Positions 1 to 7,347 of a stretch of DNA of 25,277 bases are shown here, one piece after another. The stretch lies in IMG/VR virus record IMGVR_UViG_3300046028_000321, positions 1 to 25,277 of that record. One strand, given 5' to 3'. The translations under genes and the position numbers were made by a program. Positions within the stretch are counted from its first letter, which is position 1. Each line of letters begins with the position of its first letter. The stretch is from a virus. The notes below the pieces were generated by a model, which did no database searches, was not told where the DNA came from, and saw nothing but the letters and a program-made list of their open reading frames with translations.

Positions 1-2183
1 GAGAGGCCTGTAGGGTTGATGGGCGCAGCCATAGGTTGCATCGCCTGATTGACGATATTTGCCTGTTGCTGCAATACTTCTCGATCCATGTCCTGCGCAG
101 CCTTAATCTCCGCAGTACTGATCTGTGTGTTGTACTTTAACTCAAGTTCGTATTTCTTTAGTAGTCCATCTTGTGCCATTTGGTCACGGCGGAAGTCATC
201 ATCACGAATCATCTGATCGCGCTTGAGTTCCAACTCAGCCGCCTTCTTCTGAATGTCGGCCTCGATTGACTTGGCCTGTACCTGCGCCAACACCTCTTCA
301 GGGCTTAGTTTTGGTGCTGGGGCTGGTGGTGGCTGGTAGTCGGCAGGGATGGCATTGAAATACTGGCTGGTGTCGGCAAAGCCGGACATTTCCACAATCT
401 TGCGCAATGTGTAGGCGTACTGAGACGGGGTCACCAATGGGTTCTGTGGTCCGAGTTGGGTCAGAGCCTCCTGCTGCTTTGCGGAGATCATCATCAGGGC
501 TTGCATACGCTCGTTCATGTCGCCGTTGCCAAGACCGATATTGATGTTCACGTCCATGTTGGCATTCCAAGCACGGGGGTCGATCTCCACAAAGTCGTTG
601 CGCAGGCGAATCATCCGAGGCTTGTCCTGGTGCGTAGTCATCAAGAACAAGATTCCCTTAAAGAGTTTCTTCATGCCCTCGGCCATCAGACGTGCCGTCA
701 GTTCAATCCGACCTTGGCTTGCGCTGATGGTGGCATTGACTGCGGCCTTAGTGCTGGATTGCAGTGCGTCAGCGTTCAGACCCATCGCCGCCTTGCTCAT
801 GCCGGTGCGGTCTTCCTTGATCTGGTCCATGTAGTCCAGCATCGGGAACGCTGCCTGTCCGACAAACGGGGTGGAGAACGGCTGCACCATGCCAGGCGCG
901 CGCATACGAATGACGGCTCCAGTCTCGTTGTTCAGCACGTCATCCATGTTGACCTGGCCCTCGACCACCGCAGTGCGGGGGTGGATGGACTGCGCCAATG
1001 AGTCAAGGGTGTTGCGCAGAATCTCGGACTTGATCTCTTGCAGGTCGTGCGTGATGTCAAAGATGGACATCGCCTCAAGTGGAGAGGTGTGTGGTTCAGG
1101 GTCGCAGGGGAAGTCCACAAACGGGTTGTAAGACGCGGGTAAGTTGCGGACAACTTTGTAGCCGGCTCCGATACAGCAAATCTTGCGCAGTTCAGGGATT
1201 CCGTCGCCGTCGTAGTCGATACGTGCGTATGCCTCGATGTACAGGACGCGACGCTGCATTGGGTTGGCAGAGTCGTTGGTTCCAAAGGTAGTGGACAGCG
1301 GCTGGCGCGCCAGGTACTCCTCGTTGTTGTCCAAGTCGGTGGAACTGATGTTCTCCTCGATCTCGTCCTCGTCGTAGCCCATTGCCATCAACTCAGCGAC
1401 TGTGGCCATCTTGCGATGGGCAATGATGCCTGCATCGTCAAAGGAACGAGCGCGACGGTCAAGCAGCAACTCTTCGGGTGGGACTGCCATGATCTTGATC
1501 CGTCCATCCTTCATCACGCGCTTGATCTGCACGTCGTGCAGCATCGGGGGTGGTGGCATTGGGACGGGTTGGCCAGTCATCGGGTCGATCTGTGGCTGCA
1601 TCTGCTGCATCTGCATCTCAAATGCAGGGTCAGGGTAAGAGACAACGATTTTGACCTCGGCGGCCTCGTCTTCTAAAAGTTGCAGGGTCTGGTCATCTAG
1701 TCCGCTGTACTCTTCAATTCGGACGCTTTCGACCTCCTCCCACCAGTACTTTGCAATTCCGCACTTACGCACCAGCGCGTCTTTGAAGAGCGCGTAGGTG
1801 GTCATGAAACCGTTGTTGTCCTTGGTGAAGATAAAGTTGGCGTAGTCGGTTGCCTGCTTGGAACCCTCCACGTCTTCAGGACCCTCTGGGGTGTACTCGA
1901 CAACATTCTCTGTGCTGAAAAACACACGCATCAGGCTGGGCAGCATTGCGCTGACTGTGTCGCGGACTTCCATCGCCACGACTTGGGAACGTCCCTCTTC
2001 CTCATTACCGAAGGGATCGCCACGGTAGTACTCAGTGCCACGGGCGCGGGTTGGGGAGATGTCGGTGTCGATATAACTGATTGCGTCGGTGATGTCCTGC
2101 GTAATGATCGCCTGCAACTCGTCATCGTCCATCGGCTCCTGCGCTGAGATGTCGGTGCTGATTGGGAGTTCGTTCATGTTCAT
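1..2183 (-). CDS. Phage portal protein, P22 type (3' end beyond window)
   Basis: About 727 residues are visible, read by hand on the minus strand; the frame stays open to the left edge, so the C-terminus is missing. The product should be the dodecameric ring through which DNA enters and leaves the head. The N-terminal third has the typical P22-type series: TRARGTEYYRG, an acidic GNEEEGRSQVV segment, then VRDTVSAMLPSLMRVFF. Later come IDYDGDGIPELRK and NPFVDFPCDPEPH, and the stem-like segment with MDQIKEDRTGMSKAAMGLNA. The visible C-terminal part is a charged, Gln-rich coiled coil (SPEEVLAQVQAKSIEADIQKK onwards). The start at 2183 overlaps the methyltransferase stop as ATGA, with a GAAGAAAG Shine-Dalgarno stretch in front. 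The family is recognised from motifs and from its place after TerL; about 730 residues fits P22-type portals. Confidence 0.9.
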   Translation of the reverse strand, partial: MNMNELPISTDISAQEPMDDDELQAIITQDITDAISYIDTDISPTRARGTEYYRGDPFGNEEEGRSQVVAMEVRDTVSAMLPSLMRVFFSTENVVEYTPEGPEDVEGSKQATDYANFIFTKDNNGFMTTYALFKDALVRKCGIAKYWWEEVESVRIEEYSGLDDQTLQLLEDEAAEVKIVVSYPDPAFEMQMQQMQPQIDPMTGQPVPMPPPPMLHDVQIKRVMKDGRIKIMAVPPEELLLDRRARSFDDAGIIAHRKMATVAELMAMGYDEDEIEENISSTDLDNNEEYLARQPLSTTFGTNDSANPMQRRVLYIEAYARIDYDGDGIPELRKICCIGAGYKVVRNLPASYNPFVDFPCDPEPHTSPLEAMSIFDITHDLQEIKSEILRNTLDSLAQSIHPRTAVVEGQVNMDDVLNNETGAVIRMRAPGMVQPFSTPFVGQAAFPMLDYMDQIKEDRTGMSKAAMGLNADALQSSTKAAVNATISASQGRIELTARLMAEGMKKLFKGILFLMTTHQDKPRMIRLRNDFVEIDPRAWNANMDVNINIGLGNGDMNERMQALMMISAKQQEALTQLGPQNPLVTPSQYAYTLRKIVEMSGFADTSQYFNAIPADYQPPPAPAPKLSPEEVLAQVQAKSIEADIQKKAAELELKRDQMIRDDDFRRDQMAQDGLLKKYELELKYNTQISTAEIKAAQDMDREVLQQQANIVNQAMQPMAAPINPTGL

Positions 2184-2674
2184 ATCGGTACTTTCTTCAA
2201 GATCACGTACATGGAATCAACGGCGCGGGGTGTCCGCATCAATTCCTCTTGGGGTAATTCTAGGCTAGCACCGTAGTCACTGAGCCTGCACTCAAGGTGG
2301 ATCATCTCGAACTTGGTGTCCTTCCAGCCCAAGTACCACGACCATTCGCAGTAATAAACCCACGACTTCTCGTTGAAGGCGCGGACGTGCGTTGGGTCCT
2401 GCCAGGCTCCAAGGCTCAAGTCGTAGGGTACTTGGATGTGCATCTTGCCACCCATCTCCAGCATATCCCTGCAATTCTTCATGGCCGCCACTAGGTCGGG
2501 CAGGTGTTCGAGTACGTCGTTGGCGATGATCTGAGAGAACTGGCGGCTTGGCACTGGCTTGCAGATGTCCATCACCCAGTCGGCTCCGACATCGTCGCGG
2601 ATGTCTGCGTTGATACAACCCTCGCGCCGGTCTTTGCCGGAGCCGAGGTTAAGAATTGAACCAGTCTGCTGCAT
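2180..2674 (-). CDS. Class I SAM-dependent methyltransferase
   Basis: The 164-residue protein has a Rossmann methyltransferase core. Motif I is ILNLGSGKD near the N-terminus. Next comes NADIRDD, whose acidic residue would bind the ribose of SAM, then NDVLEHLPD and GGKMHIQVPYD, the usual strands 4 and 5 of the methyltransferase-11 type. The frame is open further upstream to 2827, but that part lies inside the glycosyltransferase gene. The ATG at 2674, just before the SAM motif, leaves only a 26-nt overlap and is preferred; it has only a weak CAGG in front. The stop forms an ATGA overlap with the portal start. The substrate is unknown. Because it sits directly after a glycosyltransferase, it could methylate a sugar or another small acceptor (inference). 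A DNA methyltransferase is less likely, since no DPPY-like or PCQ motif is present. Confidence 0.75.
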   Translation of the reverse strand: MQQTGSILNLGSGKDRREGCINADIRDDVGADWVMDICKPVPSRQFSQIIANDVLEHLPDLVAAMKNCRDMLEMGGKMHIQVPYDLSLGAWQDPTHVRAFNEKSWVYYCEWSWYLGWKDTKFEMIHLECRLSDYGASLELPQEELMRTPRAVDSMYVILKKVPI

Positions 2675-3347
2675 AACGTGGCCTGTTTTCAATGATCCAC
2701 GGTTTGGCCTGGGCAGTAAGTTTTTCTCCGTCAAGGCCAATAGTTTGTGAACCAATGTGGTGAACGTAGGATCGGGATAAGTAATGCTGGAACCCAGCGG
2801 CTCGCAGGTCTTCACAGTGGACATCATCGGAGTACCAGTTCAGGGGTGGGAACTTGAACGTGTTCCACGCCTCGTCGCTGATCCACCCGAATATCGGGGA
2901 GAGGCAATGCATCGGAATGATGGAGTCCTCGTAAGGGTATTTGAAGTAATTTAGTTTTTCATTAAACGGGTTCGACCTGATGTTCTGCACAGGTCGGGCT
3001 GCGTCGCATCTTGCCGATACCCAGCCCAAGGGTTCCTTGAATTGCTTCTTGAGTTGCATCACGTCCTCAAGCAGGTACTTGTAACTGGTGGGGGTTACAA
3101 CAATGTCATCGTTTGCCACCACCACGGAACTGAACCCATCGGAAAACGCCTTGTCGATGATGGCGTTGTAGGCATCACCGAAGTTGCTCTTGTCACCCTC
3201 CATCTTGTAGTCGGCCTCAAAGTGGCTGATGACGTGCAAAGGTCCGCGCAGGTAAACGGGAGCCTCTGGGCAGTACTCGTCGATACTTGCCAACATTACG
3301 GCAAGACCCTTGCCGGTGACGGTTGAGATGCAGATCGGAGAAATCAT
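2649..3347 (-). CDS. Glycosyltransferase family 2-like protein
   Basis: The 232-residue protein looks like a GT-A fold. It has an N-terminal strand (MISPICISTVTGKG), then NFGDAYNAIIDKAF followed by SSVVVANDDIVVTP. The NDD matches the acidic metal/nucleotide-sugar binding motif placed after a strand in this fold. Later FGWISDEAW and YSDDVHCEDLRAAG fit the acceptor side. Known relatives transfer a sugar from a nucleotide-sugar donor; donor and acceptor cannot be read here. The frame is open upstream to 3416, but the ATG at 3347 forms an ATGA overlap with the preceding stop and starts exactly at the first strand, so it is preferred. The gene sits among packaging genes with a methyltransferase behind it. 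Decoration of virion, phage DNA or cell surface are all possible (inference). Confidence 0.65.
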   Translation of the reverse strand: MISPICISTVTGKGLAVMLASIDEYCPEAPVYLRGPLHVISHFEADYKMEGDKSNFGDAYNAIIDKAFSDGFSSVVVANDDIVVTPTSYKYLLEDVMQLKKQFKEPLGWVSARCDAARPVQNIRSNPFNEKLNYFKYPYEDSIIPMHCLSPIFGWISDEAWNTFKFPPLNWYSDDVHCEDLRAAGFQHYLSRSYVHHIGSQTIGLDGEKLTAQAKPWIIENRPRYAADWFNS

Positions 3348-3634
3348 TTCGATTTGTTTCTCGCGCTGATCGCCTTTGCCTTGGACTTTGCGTCTGCCTT
3401 GCTTGACGCGCCCCAAGCGTTGAGGCTAAGTAGCAACCGCGTCGGCTTGCCGTCCTTGTACTCAGGACCGGCGTTACCCGCCATCCGCGCAAGAAAACTC
3501 GCACGGCGCGGGTTATCGCCTGACTTGACTGGCGGCTTGATGTCTTGGCCTGCCGCCTTCAGGCTGGCGCGGCCCTTGGCATTCAGACCGCCTTTAGGGT
3601 TTTGACCCTCCTTGCGTTGCCAAGCCGCTGTCAT
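3344..3634 (-). CDS. DUF6321-like small basic phage protein
   Basis: The 96-residue protein starts MTAAWQRKEGQNPKGGLNAKG and has the central stretch RRASFLARMAG followed by a Lys/Ala-rich tail. This looks like the small basic phage proteins collected as DUF6321, recognised from memory of the opening motif and not verified by a search. No enzyme motif or membrane segment is visible; the charge suggests nucleic-acid contact. The frame is open upstream to 3970 but overlaps two other genes. The ATG at 3634 is chosen because it forms ATGA with the stop of the preceding small gene and has GAAGAA before it. Its own stop forms ATGA with the glycosyltransferase start. It belongs to a tightly coupled set between TerL and portal. 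Function unknown. Confidence 0.65.
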   Translation of the reverse strand: MTAAWQRKEGQNPKGGLNAKGRASLKAAGQDIKPPVKSGDNPRRASFLARMAGNAGPEYKDGKPTRLLLSLNAWGASSKADAKSKAKAISARNKSK

Positions 3635-3789
3635 TTCTTCTTCATTGGCTTTTTGGCTGTCTTGGCAGACTTCTTGAAGTCGGCTGCGCTGGGTGCTGCC
3701 TTGCTGCCAACTTTGTTCATCTTCTCGCCGCTGCCTGCCTTGATACGGGCTTGCTTGGCGTTGATATTTGCGTAGAGTCCTGCTTTCAT
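3631..3789 (-). CDS. Small Lys-rich phage protein, 52 aa
   Basis: The 52-residue product begins MKAGLYANINAKQARIKAGS and ends in a run of lysines (KKPMKKK). Small proteins with the LYANI...K.ARI.AGS pattern are common in phages next to DUF6321-type genes; I recognise the pattern, and no function is established that I know of. The gene is bounded by ATGA overlaps on both sides: its start shares bases with the stop of the Cys-rich protein and its stop with the start of the DUF6321-like protein. This coupling, and the pairing with the DUF6321-like gene, supports it as real despite its size. The strong positive charge suggests binding to DNA or RNA (inference). Confidence 0.7.
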   Translation of the reverse strand: MKAGLYANINAKQARIKAGSGEKMNKVGSKAAPSAADFKKSAKTAKKPMKKK

Positions 3790-4277
3790 TCGTCTTCCCC
3801 TTCGGTTTCTGATTCCATCTCTTCGTCTTTGGCCTCGCCGGTGTTAGGGCCACCAACAACCCACGCACGGCAACTACGGCTGGCCGCGCACTTGAAGTCA
3901 AAGATTTCGCAGTAGCCAAGGTCAGCCAACTTGATAACGTCAGCGGGATCAGCGTCGTTGCCGATGCCATCAGCGATGCACTGCTTGATTGAGTCGGATA
4001 CGTTAAACGCCGCGCAGTTACCGCAACGGCTTTGCTTTGCTTCCTCGGCAGACACGTCCCACTCGTCAGCCATGCGCTTCCAGTAAGCCTCGTTTGGCAG
4101 TTTGGGGTTCTCAGGACCGTAGGCCGCGGTGGTTATCGCCTTGGCTCGGTTCTTGAGATTTAGGGTGATGTCTTGAGTTGGAAGCGGACAGTTTGATGTG
4201 TCGGTGTCTTCCTTCATCATCTGATCCATCGCGCCTTGGTAGCGTGACGGGACGCTACGGCTTGTCTGTGTGGCCAT
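3786..4277 (-). CDS. Cys-rich phage protein, possible Fe-S or zinc binder
   Basis: The 163-residue protein has seven cysteines: C30, C85 and C88 (CGNC), C100, C123, C130 and C136. The spacing around SRCGNCAAFNV, DLGYCEIFDFKC and SCRAWVVGGP resembles small phage proteins sometimes labelled high-potential iron-sulfur-like. A zinc site is equally possible. The C-terminus is very acidic (EEMESETEGEDE). The start at 4277 has a clear Shine-Dalgarno (GAAAGGATAGGTA then ATG), so it is the first translated gene of a coupled group that continues with ATGA overlaps through two small genes and the glycosyltransferase. It follows TerL by 30 bp. A role in assembly or packaging is suggested only by position. 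Confidence 0.65.
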   Translation of the reverse strand: MATQTSRSVPSRYQGAMDQMMKEDTDTSNCPLPTQDITLNLKNRAKAITTAAYGPENPKLPNEAYWKRMADEWDVSAEEAKQSRCGNCAAFNVSDSIKQCIADGIGNDADPADVIKLADLGYCEIFDFKCAASRSCRAWVVGGPNTGEAKDEEMESETEGEDE

Positions 4278-4307
4278 TACCTATCCTTTCAAAAACTGAA
4301 TGCCCAA

Positions 4308-5828
4308 TTATGCAACTCTTGGAATATTTCGGCGCAGGGGTTTGTTCCAAACGGAACTTGCCGCCGAGCCGTACATTCCCATGATGGCATCGCTGGCAAA
4401 TGTGAGACAGAATGCGTCACCCCTGTCTGGCGAGGCCAAGCCACGTTTGCGAATCTCATCTTTTCCCTCAATCTGAATCTTGCCGCTTGACGTGAACGAG
4501 TACCTCACGGCAGCCAACTCAGCGATTAGGGACTCATCCCTGGGCATCTTGCAGTCGCGCTGCTCCAGCCAAGCCTTGGCCTTGTGCCACAACTCAGCCT
4601 TCAGGTTTCTGTAGGTCGCACCCATCGCCGGAGACTCCGAGACGTTGATGCCACGCGCTGGCAACTTCAGTTCTCGTAGCCTGTCAACCACTCCAGCACC
4701 CAAACCGATGCTGTCCACAAGAATCTCATGGGGTCGCTGGCTGGGTTGCAGGGCCTCGTACTCTGCAACGACTGCGCCGGTGAGTTGCATCAAGTCCAAG
4801 TTCTTCCAAGTCTTGACGGGTTCTAGGACGGCATTGCCCTGACGCTTGCACAAGGCAGATCGGTCGGAACCGAACCGCGCGACGTCCAATCCCCACACAA
4901 GACGGGCGTGTGCGGAGGGTTCAACGTCACGGTTCGTGGCCATCTCAAGCAATTCCATCGGGATGACGGTGTCGTCGTCTGACCTAGGGAACTCTCCAAG
5001 TACGCGAATACGGAAGGCGTTTGACTCCTCGCCGTACCTTGACCTCATCTCATCAACGTAAGCCTCTGACACTCTGGGTGAGTCGGTGCAGTTGACCCGC
5101 ATCGTGATCCAGTCATCCTTGAGCCTGTTGTGGGTGTCGTAAAAGAACCCTGAACTGCGCACAGGGTTGCCCAGCAGCAGGGTCACGGCAGAGTGTCCCG
5201 ACATGGAACCGGCCGCGGCCTCGAATACCTGCTCGGGGATACCCGACGCCTCATCAGCGACCAGCATCACGTTGTCTGAGTGGACGCCCTGTAGGGCTTC
5301 GGGCTGCTCGGCTCGGCTGGTTCTCGCTGAGATAAAGGCCTCGTTGGGGGCGTCTTTGACCTCGATGCGGTCCTGCTTGACTTCGAGTTGATCTCTCAGG
5401 GTTTCGGGCAGCGCCTTCACCCAGCGCTTCAGTTCCGCGAACAGGGCGTCATAGAGTTGGCTGGATGTGGGGGCCGTCAAGACGATTTTCACTGGGAACC
5501 GTAGGAACAGATACCAAAGGATCGCCCAGGACGCTGCCGTGGACTTGCCGACGCCGTGGCCTGACCTGACGCTGATGCGTCGGTTGCCGTCCGCGATGTG
5601 GGCAAGAAACTCCTTCTGCCAGGTGTCGGGCTGTGTGTTGAGTACCTCTTGGACAAACAGGGTTGGGTTGTGCTTGTAGCGTTTCACGAACGCGATGAAC
5701 GGGTTCTTGTCTTCGGCTGCGGACATGGCCGCGATCTGTTCTATTGCGTCTTTGGTCAATTCCACATTTTTTTTATTTTTTTTTGGGAGAGGGGCGAGTT
5801 CCATAGTGGGGGTGGGGGGTGTGGTCAT
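4308..5828 (-). CDS. terL: Terminase large subunit (packaging ATPase and nuclease)
   Basis: The 506-residue protein is a complete large terminase. The ATPase half has an adenine-binding region (PDTWQKEFL, about 67-75), Walker A SGHGVGKST (89-97), Walker B VMLVADEA (187-194) and the coupling motif LLLGNP (217-222). The RNase H-like nuclease half has GLDVARFGSDRS with D315, ILVDSIGLGAG with D372, and SPDRGDAF with D468/D471 as the likely metal ligands. It cuts concatemeric DNA and pumps it through the portal. The start at 5828 has a weak GAAAG in front; an internal ATG at 5804 lacks any Shine-Dalgarno. Codons 16-21 (KKNKKN) are encoded by a run of nine A, one T and eight A, a possible slippage site. 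The small subunit lies upstream, past a 241-bp gap. Confidence 0.95.
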   Translation of the reverse strand: MTTPPTPTMELAPLPKKNKKNVELTKDAIEQIAAMSAAEDKNPFIAFVKRYKHNPTLFVQEVLNTQPDTWQKEFLAHIADGNRRISVRSGHGVGKSTAASWAILWYLFLRFPVKIVLTAPTSSQLYDALFAELKRWVKALPETLRDQLEVKQDRIEVKDAPNEAFISARTSRAEQPEALQGVHSDNVMLVADEASGIPEQVFEAAAGSMSGHSAVTLLLGNPVRSSGFFYDTHNRLKDDWITMRVNCTDSPRVSEAYVDEMRSRYGEESNAFRIRVLGEFPRSDDDTVIPMELLEMATNRDVEPSAHARLVWGLDVARFGSDRSALCKRQGNAVLEPVKTWKNLDLMQLTGAVVAEYEALQPSQRPHEILVDSIGLGAGVVDRLRELKLPARGINVSESPAMGATYRNLKAELWHKAKAWLEQRDCKMPRDESLIAELAAVRYSFTSSGKIQIEGKDEIRKRGLASPDRGDAFCLTFASDAIMGMYGSAASSVWNKPLRRNIPRVA

Positions 5829-5965
5829 TGGCGGCTTTCTATGGGTTGTGGTCGGTATTTCTTAGGGGCAGCATCAGTCCCGCCCCCGCCGATGGCACGA
5901 AGGGGGGGGTCAGCCGCCAGACGGCCAGAACCCAGCCCCAAGTGGGCAGGATTCCATGATGCGGA

Positions 5966-5982
5966 ACTGTAATTGATACAGT
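5966..5982. repeat. Small inverted repeat in terS-terL gap
   Basis: ACTGTA and TACAGT form perfect 6-bp arms around a 5-bp centre (attga). No T run follows on either strand, so it is not a terminator; an operator half-site pair is possible. A dyad this short could arise by chance. Confidence 0.3.
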
Positions 5983-6006
5983 GTTCATTATGTTAATAAG
6001 ATTGCC

Positions 6007-6062
6007 ACTTACGCACAGGTTATACATGGATTGTGTGGTCGTATGGTACTTATGCACAGGTT
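6007..6062 (+). repeat. Direct repeats with DnaA-box-like words
   Basis: The 15-mer acttaYgcacaggtt occurs at 6007-6021 and 6048-6062, 41 bp apart, with one mismatch. The copies contain TTACGCACA (6009-6017) and TTATGCACA (6050-6058); the latter fits the E. coli DnaA-box consensus TTATNCACA. A perfect TTATCCACA lies close by on the minus strand at 6088-6096, inside the end of terS. The words could be DnaA sites, or TerS-binding repeats of a pac site. Neither is proven. Confidence 0.5.
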
Positions 6063-6069
6063 GATGTGA

Positions 6070-6504
6070 CTAAGTGGACAATTTGGGTGTGGATAAGTCC
6101 TCTAGCACCTCGACATGGCGCAGTGCGTCCATGCGCATCCCTTGTATGTTGATGCTGACCTGCTGACCCTTCTGCTGCGCGTAAGCAGGCGCATTCCACC
6201 TCTCAGCCGTCCAGTGGCGCGTTTGGATGCGTAGTTTGGCCAGGTTGACCTCCTCGATGGACGCTGAGTCGGCGATGTCCAGCGCGTCGGAGACCATCAG
6301 ATCAGCCGCCCTCACACGCGCACGCGAGACCAATTCTACGTTCTCTGGCTTGCTTAACCACACATTCATAGCCGTCCGACCCACGCCTAACGCCATACAC
6401 ACCCGCGTAATCGACTTGCCCTCCTCCAGCATCACGATGATCTGTTCCTGTGGAATCTGATCCAATTTAATCAAGTCCTCCTTGCGTTTCGGTCTACCAG
6501 CCAT
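6070..6504 (-). CDS. terS: Terminase small subunit
   Basis: The 144-residue protein starts MAGRPKRKEDL and has an N-terminal helix-turn-helix (IIVMLEEGKSITRVCMALGVGRTAMNVWL read as two segments, about residues 23-51). The following helical segment (ARVRAADLMVSDALDIADSAS) would serve oligomerisation, and the C-terminal part is loosely structured. The pattern is typical of phage small terminases, which bind the packaging site and recruit TerL. The start at 6504 has AGAAAGGG about nine bases upstream, inside a duplicated GCTTAGAAA. The gene precedes terL on the same strand. It overlaps a perfect TTATCCACA word, and its stop lies in a stretch (6059-6077) nearly identical to one in front of the ssDNA-binding protein gene. 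Confidence 0.85.
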   Translation of the reverse strand: MAGRPKRKEDLIKLDQIPQEQIIVMLEEGKSITRVCMALGVGRTAMNVWLSKPENVELVSRARVRAADLMVSDALDIADSASIEEVNLAKLRIQTRHWTAERWNAPAYAQQKGQQVSINIQGMRMDALRHVEVLEDLSTPKLST

Positions 6505-6571
6505 TTCTAAGCCCTTTCTAAGCGTTTTAGTCTATCCAAGCACCCAACCTATCACCGCACCCATTTTCTCG

Positions 6572-7225
6572 TCAAATTGAGGCATTCCTGCCAGCCTCTG
6601 CCAGTTCCGTGTTGAACTTCTTTGGCAGCGTTGACGGTTTGCTGAAGTCCAAGTCACTTTCCATATCATCGAACCCGCTGTCACCGCCCACCTTCACCAT
6701 CGTGGCTCCGGCATCCAACTGCTTGATCTTGATGACCTCTCGCATCACCGCACCGGCCATCATCGTCTCGATCTCCTCCATGTTCCAGATGTGCCGTCCT
6801 TGTACCTCTGGACGGAACTGGCTGTATAGCAGCGCGTCACCCTTAGTCTTGACAATGACCATCACCGAACCGTCAGCCATCTCATGCTCAATCGCCGCAA
6901 TGTCAGGCATCGGGTTGATCCCGTTCGCAACCGCGTACCGTTCCAAAGCGTCATACCCCGCAATCATTCCCTTGACCGCCTTCTCCAATCTTTCCTCGTC
7001 CCGATTCTCTTGAGCCAACCAGACCCGTTCCATCTGATTCCAGAACTTAGTCCTGAGTTCGGCATCCACCAAGTTAATCAAACGATCAGTACCCCACACC
7101 GCAGTGTGGTCTTTGTTCCGATTGCTGATCGACAACAGCAACGAGTTCAACTTAACCTTGAACGGGTCTGTTGGAAAACTTGGCTGCTCAACCTTTACTA
7201 CTACCGCACGTTTCTTCGTTACCAT
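6572..7225 (-). CDS. Unknown phage protein next to terS
   Basis: The 217-residue product (MVTKKRAVVVKVEQ...) is not a family I recognise. It looks soluble. A helical first half (KFWNQMERVWLAQENRDEERLEKAVKGM, given in the region of residues 60-90) is followed by a strand-rich segment (GSVMVIVKTKGDALLYSQF) and ends in a Ser/Asp-rich tail. The start at 7225 is supported by a strong TTAGAAAGG Shine-Dalgarno eight bases upstream; the frame is open to 7306 but that would enter the palindromic repeat region. It follows the primase-helicase gene and the CCATTTGTAGGA array, which overlaps a candidate promoter, and precedes terS on the same strand. It may act in late-gene control or packaging, or bind the array; this is inference from position. 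Confidence 0.7.
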   Translation of the reverse strand: MVTKKRAVVVKVEQPSFPTDPFKVKLNSLLLSISNRNKDHTAVWGTDRLINLVDAELRTKFWNQMERVWLAQENRDEERLEKAVKGMIAGYDALERYAVANGINPMPDIAAIEHEMADGSVMVIVKTKGDALLYSQFRPEVQGRHIWNMEEIETMMAGAVMREVIKIKQLDAGATMVKVGGDSGFDDMESDLDFSKPSTLPKKFNTELAEAGRNASI

Positions 7226-7260
7226 TTCAAACCTTTCTAATTTCTTACGGGTTCTTCCAT

Positions 7261-7318
7261 ATCGTCCTACAAATGGTGCGGCATCCCTAAAGGGATTTGC
7301 CCGCATTTGTAGGACGAT
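7261..7318. repeat. 58-bp imperfect palindrome within the array
   Basis: ATCGTCCTACAAATG at 7261-7275 is repeated perfectly inverted at 7304-7318 (15-bp arms). Between them sits a second hairpin, ATCCCT/AGGGAT with a 2-base loop (7283-7296). In DNA this could form a cruciform; in minus-strand RNA it would fold as the leader of the gene starting at 7225. No T run follows on either strand, so it is not an intrinsic terminator. Confidence 0.7.
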
Positions 7319-7347
7319 TTATCCTACAAATGGACTCCATTTGTCTA
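7318..7347 (-). promoter_or_regulatory. Candidate promoter embedded in repeat array
   Basis: On the minus strand TAGACA (7347-7342, five of six to the sigma70 -35) is followed after 18 bp by GATAAA (7323-7318, four of six to the -10). It would transcribe the unknown gene at 7225 and probably terS. Three repeat words lie within or beside it, so binding to the array should affect it. Inferred from sequence only. Confidence 0.35.

Larger units (their letters stand above)
5829..6069. other. 241-bp gap between terS and terL with repeats
   Basis: I see no convincing gene here. A 72-codon frame on the minus strand (5839-6057) has no Shine-Dalgarno and no recognisable motif. The TerS-proximal half contains two near-identical direct repeats, DnaA-box-like words, a short AT-rich stretch (5984-6003) and a small inverted repeat. 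The TerL-proximal half is G+C-rich with G runs near 5806-5820 and 5899-5906. It may hold the minus-strand leader for terL and possibly a TerS recognition (pac/cos) or replication site (inference from position). Confidence 0.6.

Noticed and set aside
456-1001. 181-codon plus-strand frame opposite the portal gene
   Set aside because: It is antisense to a portal protein with recognisable motifs; the His/Val-rich translation has no motif and no ribosome site.
2292-2618. 108-codon minus-strand frame inside the methyltransferase gene
   Set aside because: Other frame of a gene with clear SAM-binding motifs; the Arg/Pro-rich translation is typical of a shadow frame.
5839-6057. 72-codon minus-strand frame in the terS-terL gap
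   Set aside because: No Shine-Dalgarno, odd composition and overlap with the repeats; it reads as chance.
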